This document shows positions 7,159 through 13,241 of a stretch of DNA of 13,241 bases, piece after piece. Under the pieces are notes generated by a model. That model made no database searches, was not told where the DNA came from, and saw only the letters and a program-made list of their open reading frames with translations. Source of the DNA: Ignavibacteriales bacterium (GTDB lineage: Bacteria > Bacteroidota > Ignavibacteria > T3Sed10-11); NCBI GenBank assembly GCA_003560935.1, contig PWJF01000425.1, positions 1-13,241 on the forward strand. Direction: 5' to 3'. The position numbers and the translations under genes were made by a program. Each line of letters begins with the position of its first letter. Position 1 is the stretch's first letter.

Positions 7159-9333
7159 ATGGAAATCCAGAAACAAATTGAATTGAATGGTCGGACATTG
7201 ATCATTTCAACGGGGAAACTCGCGAAACAGGCAGACGGTGCCGTTATGGTACGCTACGGCGATACTATGGTGCTGGCTACCGTTGTCTCGGCACACGAGC
7301 CTAATGAAGGACAGGCTTTTTTCCCCCTACAGGTTGAGTACCGTGAAAAGATTGCAGCGGCGGGCAAGATACCGGGTGGTTTCTTTAAACGCGAAGGTCG
7401 CCCAACGGAGAAAGAAATTCTTTCATCAAGACTTATAGATCGTCCCATCCGCCCGCTCTTCCCGGATGGTTATATGAACGAGACCCAGCTATTGGTCACT
7501 GTGTACTCATCCGATCAGGAGAATGACAGCGATGTGCTTGGTGGTATTGGTGCATCGGCAGCATTAATGGTCTCGGATGTACCATGGAACGGACCTATTT
7601 CGGAAGTGCGGGTCGGTAGGATAGACGGAGAGTGGATCGTTAATCCGACGTACCAACAACTGGAAAATACGGATATTGATGTAATCGTTGCCGGTACGGA
7701 CGAGAGCGTTGTGATGGTTGAGGGTGAATCAAAAGAAATTAGCGAAGAAGATATGCTGACCGCCCTCAAAGTCGCTCACGATGCAATAAAGCAAATAAAT
7801 GAATTGCAGTTTGATCTTGCCCGTGAAGCGGGTAAAGCAAAGCGGGAATTCACAAAAGACGAACCCGATGCACAATTGGTGCAGGAGGTTCGTGATCTTG
7901 TTGAGGAGCAAATACGGAATAACAATCGCACTGCCGGTACAAAAGAGCAGCGCAGCGAACGGCGTGCGGATATTGAACAAAAGACCCTTGAGTCACTTGC
8001 TGAAAAATACCCGGAACAGGAAGCTGCCATCAAAGATATCATACACGATATTGAAAAAGCCGACATGCGTGAGATGATTCTCTCCGAAAGTAAGCGGCTC
8101 GACGGACGCGGTCTGTCCGACATTCGTACGATTAATTGTGAAATCGGCCTGCTGCCGCGAACGCACGGTTCTGCACTATTTACACGCGGTGAAACTCAAA
8201 GTTTGACCAGCGTAACGCTTGGAACAAAAATGGATCAACAGCTCATCGAGGGATTGCTTCCCGAATCGATGAAAAGATTCATGCTCCATTACAATTTCCC
8301 GCCGTTTTGCGTCGGTGAAGTCGGACGGGTTATGGGTCCCGGTCGTCGTGAGATTGGCCACGGTAATCTTGCCGAGCGTGCGTTAAAATATGTGTTACCC
8401 GAAGATAAAGATTTCGCCTACACAATCCGCATCGTTTCCGATATTCTTGAATCGAACGGATCGTCATCGATGGCGACCGTGTGTGCCGGATCGCTCGCGT
8501 TAATGGACGGCGGAGTACCGGTTAAAAAAGCTGTTGCCGGCATCGCAATGGGATTGATTAAAGAAGGCGATCGTGTTGCCGTATTGAGTGATATCCTCGG
8601 CGACGAAGACCATCTTGGCGATATGGATTTCAAGGTCGCCGGTACATCCGACGGTATTACTTCGTTCCAGATGGATATCAAGATCGAAGGTATTTCATTC
8701 GAAGTCATGGAACAAGCGCTTCGCCAGGCAAAAGAAGGACGCATGTACATCCTCGATGTCATGAATAATACTATTGCCGAACCTCGTCCGAGCATCTCGC
8801 AACATGCGCCGAGTCTTATAACGCTCACTATCCCTGTCGCTTCAATCGGCGGAGTGATCGGTCCCGGCGGTAAAACAATACGGAATATTATCGCAGAGAC
8901 CGGCACGGAGATCAATATCGATCAGGATGGTACCGTTACCATTGCAGCTCTCACAAAAGAATCGGGCGATAAAGCCCGTGAGATAATCGAGAAAATGACC
9001 GAACAACCCGAAGTGGGTAAAGTATATGAAGGTAACGTTAAGCGGGTTATGGACTTCGGCGCGTTTGTCGAATTTCTCCCAGGTACCGAAGGGCTTGTAC
9101 ACATATCTCAACTCGATACCAATCGTGTAGATAAGGTAAGCGACGTCGTTAAATTAGGGGATAAGTTTGAGGTTAAACTTATGAAGATCGACAGCGAAGG
9201 ACGCTATAATCTTAGCCGGAAAGCTGTCATTACCGGTGAAGAACCCGGCGCCCAGGAAGACGGAGAAGGTAGAGAACGGCGGCGGGATCGGGATAACCGC
9301 GATCGACGAAAACCGCGTCGTTCGAATAGATAG
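7159..9333 (+). CDS. pnp: Polyribonucleotide nucleotidyltransferase (PNPase)
   Basis: PNPase degrades RNA 3' to 5' by phosphorolysis and can also add tails; it usually works as a trimer. The 724-residue protein shows the first RNase PH domain (about 1-225, with GGFFKREGRP and RLIDRPIRPLFP), a helical linker (about 235-305) and the second, catalytic RNase PH domain (about 310-545). The latter contains FTRGETQ, GPGRREIGHG at 393-402 and the active-site GDEDHLGDMDFK at 481-492. The KH domain has GPGG at 568-571, and the S1 domain runs about 619-690 (GNVKRVMDFGAFVEFLPGTEGLVHIS region). The last 20 or so residues form an Arg/Asp-rich tail. The start follows CAGGAG at 7148-7153. All domains and catalytic residues are present, so the enzyme should be active. 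Confidence 0.98.
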   Translation: MEIQKQIELNGRTLIISTGKLAKQADGAVMVRYGDTMVLATVVSAHEPNEGQAFFPLQVEYREKIAAAGKIPGGFFKREGRPTEKEILSSRLIDRPIRPLFPDGYMNETQLLVTVYSSDQENDSDVLGGIGASAALMVSDVPWNGPISEVRVGRIDGEWIVNPTYQQLENTDIDVIVAGTDESVVMVEGESKEISEEDMLTALKVAHDAIKQINELQFDLAREAGKAKREFTKDEPDAQLVQEVRDLVEEQIRNNNRTAGTKEQRSERRADIEQKTLESLAEKYPEQEAAIKDIIHDIEKADMREMILSESKRLDGRGLSDIRTINCEIGLLPRTHGSALFTRGETQSLTSVTLGTKMDQQLIEGLLPESMKRFMLHYNFPPFCVGEVGRVMGPGRREIGHGNLAERALKYVLPEDKDFAYTIRIVSDILESNGSSSMATVCAGSLALMDGGVPVKKAVAGIAMGLIKEGDRVAVLSDILGDEDHLGDMDFKVAGTSDGITSFQMDIKIEGISFEVMEQALRQAKEGRMYILDVMNNTIAEPRPSISQHAPSLITLTIPVASIGGVIGPGGKTIRNIIAETGTEINIDQDGTVTIAALTKESGDKAREIIEKMTEQPEVGKVYEGNVKRVMDFGAFVEFLPGTEGLVHISQLDTNRVDKVSDVVKLGDKFEVKLMKIDSEGRYNLSRKAVITGEEPGAQEDGEGRERRRDRDNRDRRKPRRSNR

Positions 9334-9345
9334 ATAATGACTTAG

Positions 9346-9360
9346 TACACGGAATGTGTA
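9346..9360 (+). promoter_or_regulatory. Small hairpin at the gpmI translation start
   Basis: TACAC (9346-9350) and GTGTA (9356-9360) can pair around a GGAAT loop. This places the only Shine-Dalgarno-like bases (GGA) of gpmI in the loop, four bases before the ATG at 9364. The stem is only five pairs, so it may be chance. It is noted because gpmI otherwise lacks a recognisable binding site. Confidence 0.2.
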
Positions 9361-9363
9361 TAT

Positions 9364-10914
9364 ATGAAAAAAATGTTGTTTATAATTCTTGACGGATATG
9401 GTCTTGGAAAAGATCCGTCAGTAAGTGCGATTGCGCGTGCAAAACAACCGTATCTTGATGAATTGTTCAAGACAAAACCCTGGACATGGGCAAATGCATC
9501 GGGTGGGTATGTCGGGCTTCCGGATGGTCAGATGGGGAATTCGGAAGTCGGGCATATGAACATCGGTGCAGGGCGCATTGTGTGGCAGGACATTACCCGC
9601 ATCGATCACGCCATAAAAACCGGAGAGATTTTTGAGAATAAGACTCTTCTCCGGCTTACCGAAGACGTACGGAAAAACAATGTAAAGCTGCATATCATGG
9701 GCTTGTTCTCCGACGGCGGAGTTCATAGCCATCTCCGGCATCTCTACCCGTTATTGGAACTTGCCAAAGAACATGGTTTGAAAAATGTTTTCGTGCACGC
9801 TTTTATGGACGGACGCGACACACCGCCCCACAACGGAGCTAAATATGTAAAAGAGTTTCAGGAAAAGGCTAAGGAAATCGGAACCGGTAAACTTGCTACT
9901 ATCGTCGGTCGTTACTATGCGATGGATCGGGACAAACGCTGGGATCGAACCGAGAAAGCGTACCGAATGCTCGTTGAGGGAGAAGGACAGAAGTTCAACG
10001 ATCCGGTTGAAGCGGTGGAAGCTTCGTATAAAGACGAGAAGACGGATGAATTTATTTTGCCGATCGTTCTTACCGAAAACGATAAACCTGTTGCAGCTGT
10101 CGAAAACGGTGATGCGGTTTTGTTCTTTAATTTCCGTACCGACCGGCCGCGTCAGCTTACAACGGCATTAACTGATCCGGATTTCAGTGAATTCAAACGT
10201 GATCTGCTCAAACTCGAGTGTGTTACGATGACGCCGTACCATAAAGAGTTTACATTTCCGGTTGTATTTGAACCACAATCGCTTGATAATACGCTGGGTG
10301 AGTACATCGCCGCGAAAGGTTTGACACAGCTTCGTATAGCCGAGACGGAGAAGTATCCCCATGTCACATTTTTCTTCTCAGGCGGCAGAGAAAAGCCGTT
10401 TGACGGTGAAGACCGGATACTCGTACCCTCACCACGCGATGTTCCGACATATGATTACAAACCGGAAATGAGCGCCTACAAAGTAGCAGATGAAGCGGTT
10501 AAATATATTAACGATAAGCATCCGGATCTGGTCGTTTTAAATTTTGCTAATCCGGATATGGTCGGACATACCGGTGTTATGGAAGCTGCGGTTAAAGCTG
10601 TAGAAACCGTTGACCGGTGTACACGACAGGTGATGGAAGCTGCGCTGGAACTCGGTTACTGTGCGGTAGTTACAGCAGATCACGGTAATGCAGATATCAT
10701 GATGGATACAAACGGTGGTCCGCATACTGCGCATACAACAAATCCGGTGCCGTTTATAGTAATCAAAGATGGCATTAAGGAACCATTGCGGGAGGGAGGA
10801 AAATTAGGTGATTTTGCTCCAACGCTTCTTGATCTAATGGAGTTACCGATTCCGGAAGAAATGGATGGTGAATCTATTCTGAAAGTCGGCGACGTTGTCA
10901 ACCAAACAAACTGA
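9364..10914 (+). CDS. gpmI: 2,3-bisphosphoglycerate-independent phosphoglycerate mutase
   Basis: This enzyme interconverts 3-phosphoglycerate and 2-phosphoglycerate in glycolysis and gluconeogenesis through a phosphoserine intermediate, with two metal ions (usually manganese). The 516 residues match the family length. The metal and catalytic motifs are LDGYG (Asp10), GNSEVGHMNIGAGR with the phosphorylated Ser60, SDGGVHSH (His121), DGRDTPP at 149-155 and RYYAMDRDKRWDR at 183-195. They continue with RTDRPRQ at 258-264, EKYPHVTFFFSGG (Lys330), NPDMVGHTG (Asp398, His402), ADHGNAD (Asp439, His440) and PHTAHT (His457). All expected ligands appear present. The ATG lies 30 bases after pnp with a poor binding site, but LDGYG close to the N-terminus fixes the start within a few residues. 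The 3' end overlaps aroA by 20 bases. The dependent-type (histidine) mutase is unrelated, so the call is unambiguous. Confidence 0.97.
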   Translation: MKKMLFIILDGYGLGKDPSVSAIARAKQPYLDELFKTKPWTWANASGGYVGLPDGQMGNSEVGHMNIGAGRIVWQDITRIDHAIKTGEIFENKTLLRLTEDVRKNNVKLHIMGLFSDGGVHSHLRHLYPLLELAKEHGLKNVFVHAFMDGRDTPPHNGAKYVKEFQEKAKEIGTGKLATIVGRYYAMDRDKRWDRTEKAYRMLVEGEGQKFNDPVEAVEASYKDEKTDEFILPIVLTENDKPVAAVENGDAVLFFNFRTDRPRQLTTALTDPDFSEFKRDLLKLECVTMTPYHKEFTFPVVFEPQSLDNTLGEYIAAKGLTQLRIAETEKYPHVTFFFSGGREKPFDGEDRILVPSPRDVPTYDYKPEMSAYKVADEAVKYINDKHPDLVVLNFANPDMVGHTGVMEAAVKAVETVDRCTRQVMEAALELGYCAVVTADHGNADIMMDTNGGPHTAHTTNPVPFIVIKDGIKEPLREGGKLGDFAPTLLDLMELPIPEEMDGESILKVGDVVNQTN

Positions 10915-12202
10915 AAATGCTACGGTAACCGTCACTCCGGTTGAATCACTGTACGGTGAGATTGAGCTGCCGGGAGACAAATCGATCGCACATCGGGCGG
11001 CGCTCTTTGCGGCGCTGGCGAGAGGAGAGAGTCTATTTGAAAATTTCCCCGGAGCGCAGGATCCGTTGACGACGGTAAAATGCCTTGCCGAACTGGGTAT
11101 CGAGTACGAGTATGCCGGAAGAACGCTCTGGATACAAAGTTCCGGTCTGTACTATTTTCGTGAACCGTATCAGACACTCGACGCCGGGAACTCCGGAACA
11201 ACTATGCGGCTCCTTGCCGGTTTACTCAGCGGACAATCGTTTCCGTCTGTGATTACCGGTGATTCATCGCTTCTACGACGACCAATGCGCCGTGTGATTA
11301 AACCGTTGTCAATTATGAATGCTCGAATTTCAGGTACACGGAAGGGGACTGCACCGATAAAAATCCGCGGTGCGAAAAGACCGCTGCGAAGCATTAATTA
11401 TGAATTGCCGGTTGCAAGTGCTCAGGTTAAAACGGCAATATTGCTCGCCGGCTTGTATGCGAATGGTACTACAACGGTCATTGAACCCTTTCCGACACGC
11501 GACCACACAGAGCGGATGCTCGGTCTGCCGGTAAAAAAATTCGGCGGTAAAAACTATATTTCGGTTCATAAAATGATACGCATACCGCCGGCCCGGATGG
11601 TCATACCCGGCGATCCATCGACAGCAGCATTTTTTATCGTTGCGGCTCTTATTACGCCGGCAAGCGAAATAATCGTCAGAAATGTAAGCTTGAATCCGAC
11701 AAGAATAGCGTTTATCACGGTTCTTGAACGGATGGGAGCAAATATAAAGATTTTTAATAAACGGAATCCTGACGGCGAACCGGTTGGAGATATCTGCGCC
11801 TATTCGTCACAGTTGCGTGGCTGCACGGTTGAAGGAGCATTGATTCCGTTCATTATTGATGAAATACCGATTCTTGCTGTCGCCGGTGCGTGTGCGGATG
11901 GCTTTTTTGAAGTGAAGAATGCAGAAGAATTACGGCAAAAGGAATCGGATAGAATTAATTCTGTTGTTACAAATATTTCCGCGATGGGAATCAGAGTTCG
12001 CGAGCGTGATGACGGTTTTGTCGTCGAGGGAGGAACCTTACGCGGCGGTATTTCGCTTGATAGTTTTGGCGATCACCGGCTCGCAATGGCTTCGGCAATA
12101 ATGGGATTAGCGGCTAACAATGAAGTTACCCTTACGAATATGAATGCCGCTGCAGTTTCTTTTCCTGAATTTATGGAAACAATTAAAACGATTACTAACT
12201 AA
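10895..12202 (+). CDS. aroA: 3-phosphoshikimate 1-carboxyvinyltransferase (EPSP synthase)
   Basis: AroA transfers the enolpyruvyl group of PEP to shikimate 3-phosphate, the sixth step of the shikimate pathway to aromatic compounds. The 435-residue protein has GDKSIAHR (27-34), AGNSGTTMRLLAG (97-109), RRPMRRV (128-134), SAQVK (175-179), RDHTERM (202-208) and PGDPSTAAFF (238-247). NPTR (267-270), DEIP (322-325), KESDRI (349-354) and GDHRLAM (392-398) follow. GDK[ST], SAQxK, RxHxE and NxTR together are the motifs used to define class II EPSP synthases, the Bacillus/CP4-like type. The start must be non-ATG: the frame closes at a TGA at 10880, and the only start codon ahead of the first motif is TTG at 10895. 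It lies inside the last 20 bases of gpmI, and no clear Shine-Dalgarno precedes it. Identity is secure and the start is likely; the subclass is inferred from motifs. Confidence 0.96.
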   Translation: MSTKQTENATVTVTPVESLYGEIELPGDKSIAHRAALFAALARGESLFENFPGAQDPLTTVKCLAELGIEYEYAGRTLWIQSSGLYYFREPYQTLDAGNSGTTMRLLAGLLSGQSFPSVITGDSSLLRRPMRRVIKPLSIMNARISGTRKGTAPIKIRGAKRPLRSINYELPVASAQVKTAILLAGLYANGTTTVIEPFPTRDHTERMLGLPVKKFGGKNYISVHKMIRIPPARMVIPGDPSTAAFFIVAALITPASEIIVRNVSLNPTRIAFITVLERMGANIKIFNKRNPDGEPVGDICAYSSQLRGCTVEGALIPFIIDEIPILAVAGACADGFFEVKNAEELRQKESDRINSVVTNISAMGIRVRERDDGFVVEGGTLRGGISLDSFGDHRLAMASAIMGLAANNEVTLTNMNAAAVSFPEFMETIKTITN

Positions 12203-12216
12203 TACCGGGGTACCTC

Positions 12217-13241
12217 ATGGCAAGTGTACGTCTTGATAAAATCGAAAAAATTTATGAGGGCAATGTCGTCGCCGTTAAAGACTGTAATATTGATATAAAG
12301 AATAAAGAGTTCGTTGTCCTTGTCGGCCCGTCGGGATGCGGTAAATCAACAACGCTCCGTATGATTGCAGGACTTGAAGAGATAACTCGAGGTATGATTT
12401 ATATTGATGATAAAGTAGTTAATGACCTGCCACCAAAGGACAGAGATATTGCGATGGTATTTCAAAATTATGCTCTCTATCCGCACATGTCGGTCTATGA
12501 GAATATGGCGTTCGGATTAAAACTCAGAAAGTTTCCGAAGCAGGAAATAGATACCCGCGTGCGGGATGCCGCAAAGATTCTCGGTATCGAAGAATATCTT
12601 GACCGGAAACCGAAAGCCTTATCCGGCGGACAGCGACAGCGTGTTGCGGTCGGCAGAGCTATTGTCCGCAAACCGAAGGTGTTTCTCTTTGATGAACCGC
12701 TCAGTAATCTTGATGCGAAACTCCGTGTACAAATGCGAACTGAGATATCGAAGCTTCACCGTCGTCTTGAAGCTACTATGGTTTACGTTACACATGATCA
12801 AATGGAAGCCATGACGATGGGCGATAAGATTGTTGTGATGAAAGACGGTTATATTCACCAGATTGATTCACCGCTTGATATATATAATTCTCCAAATAAT
12901 GTATTTGTAGCAGGTTTTATCGGAAGTCCATCAATGAATTTCATTGAAGGTGCTTTGTATAGCGACGGAGGAATCTCGTTTAAGCAGGAGAATGGACCGG
13001 TTCAATTCAAAGTATCGAAAAAGCATGAACCGAATTTGAATAACTATAACAATAAAAATGTAATAATGGGTATACGCCCCGAACATATTCACGATGAACG
13101 TGCAAAGCAGCAAGGGTATAATCTAACCCCGGTCGAGGTGAATGTTGAAGTCGTTGAACCAATGGGGAATGAAATATTTGTCTATTTTACCGCAGGCGGA
13201 TCACAACAGCTTGTTGCACGTATATCCACGGCATTTGAGAG
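12217..13241 (+). CDS. Sugar ABC transporter ATP-binding protein, MalK/UgpC/MsmX type (3'-partial)
   Basis: This is the cytoplasmic ATPase subunit of a carbohydrate-uptake (CUT1) ABC importer. The frame is open from the ATG at 12217 to the window end (341 complete codons, no stop), so the C-terminus is missing. Visible motifs are Walker A GPSGCGKST (37-45), the Q-loop FQNYALYPHMSVYENMAFGLK (Gln83), signature LSGGQRQRV (from 135), Walker B VFLFDEPLSNLD with Asp159 and Glu160, and the H-loop VTHDQMEAMTM with His193. After about residue 235 comes the regulatory TOBE/OB-like region found in MalK and UgpC, including MGIRPEHI. The start is supported by GGGG at 12207-12210. It lies 14 bases after aroA. 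No permease or binding-protein gene is visible here, so it may be a shared ATPase like MsmX or the first gene of a transporter set beyond the window. Substrate cannot be predicted, so no gene symbol is given. Confidence 0.93.
   Translation, partial: MASVRLDKIEKIYEGNVVAVKDCNIDIKNKEFVVLVGPSGCGKSTTLRMIAGLEEITRGMIYIDDKVVNDLPPKDRDIAMVFQNYALYPHMSVYENMAFGLKLRKFPKQEIDTRVRDAAKILGIEEYLDRKPKALSGGQRQRVAVGRAIVRKPKVFLFDEPLSNLDAKLRVQMRTEISKLHRRLEATMVYVTHDQMEAMTMGDKIVVMKDGYIHQIDSPLDIYNSPNNVFVAGFIGSPSMNFIEGALYSDGGISFKQENGPVQFKVSKKHEPNLNNYNNKNVIMGIRPEHIHDERAKQQGYNLTPVEVNVEVVEPMGNEIFVYFTAGGSQQLVARISTAFE

Noticed and set aside
9334..9363. Terminator after pnp
   Set aside because: Only a five-pair stem is visible and no T run follows it, so transcription probably continues into gpmI.

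Overview
The window is a dense stretch of bacterial chromosome with eleven protein genes, all on the + strand. Every gap between genes is 45 bases or less, and several neighbours overlap. I see no rRNA, tRNA, CRISPR array, insertion sequence, prophage gene or convincing intrinsic terminator. No gene-free stretch comes near 300 bases. Base composition and codon use look even throughout, with no sign of recent transfer.

The organism is probably a member of the Fibrobacteres-Chlorobi-Bacteroidetes (FCB) group or a related uncultivated phylum. This is inferred from protein features. The NusA N-terminal domain has an FCB-like sequence, and its C-terminus has a single helical repeat-like segment instead of the two acidic repeats of E. 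coli. The IF2 linker contains the [13 protein letters not shown] element and the [11 protein letters not shown] element ahead of the second IF2_N domain, both typical of FCB IF2. TruB is short and lacks a PUA domain. The exact phylum cannot be settled by eye.

Bases 1-9333 are the classical transcription/translation cluster: rimP (start outside the window), nusA, infB, rbfA, truB, ribF, rpsO and pnp. They cover 30S subunit maturation (RimP, RbfA, S15), transcription elongation and antitermination (NusA), initiation (IF2), tRNA modification (TruB), flavin cofactor synthesis (RibF) and RNA decay (PNPase). rbfA/truB and truB/ribF overlap, which suggests translational coupling.

Bases 9364-12202 hold gpmI (cofactor-independent phosphoglycerate mutase) and aroA (EPSP synthase), which overlap by 20 bases. 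The last gene, from 12217 to the window edge, is the ATPase subunit of a MalK/UgpC/MsmX-type sugar ABC importer, cut off by the window end. These three genes follow pnp without a visible terminator, so a metabolic segment seems appended to the RNA/translation operon. GpmI leads toward PEP, a substrate of AroA, which gives a possible but unproven metabolic link.

I found no new defence, mobile or RNA system. The points most worth checking are an 11-bp perfect inverted repeat inside ribF, the class II-type motif set in AroA, substitutions in the RibF nucleotide-binding motifs, the highly charged tails and linkers on NusA, IF2 and PNPase, and the gpmI-aroA-ABC extension of the operon.
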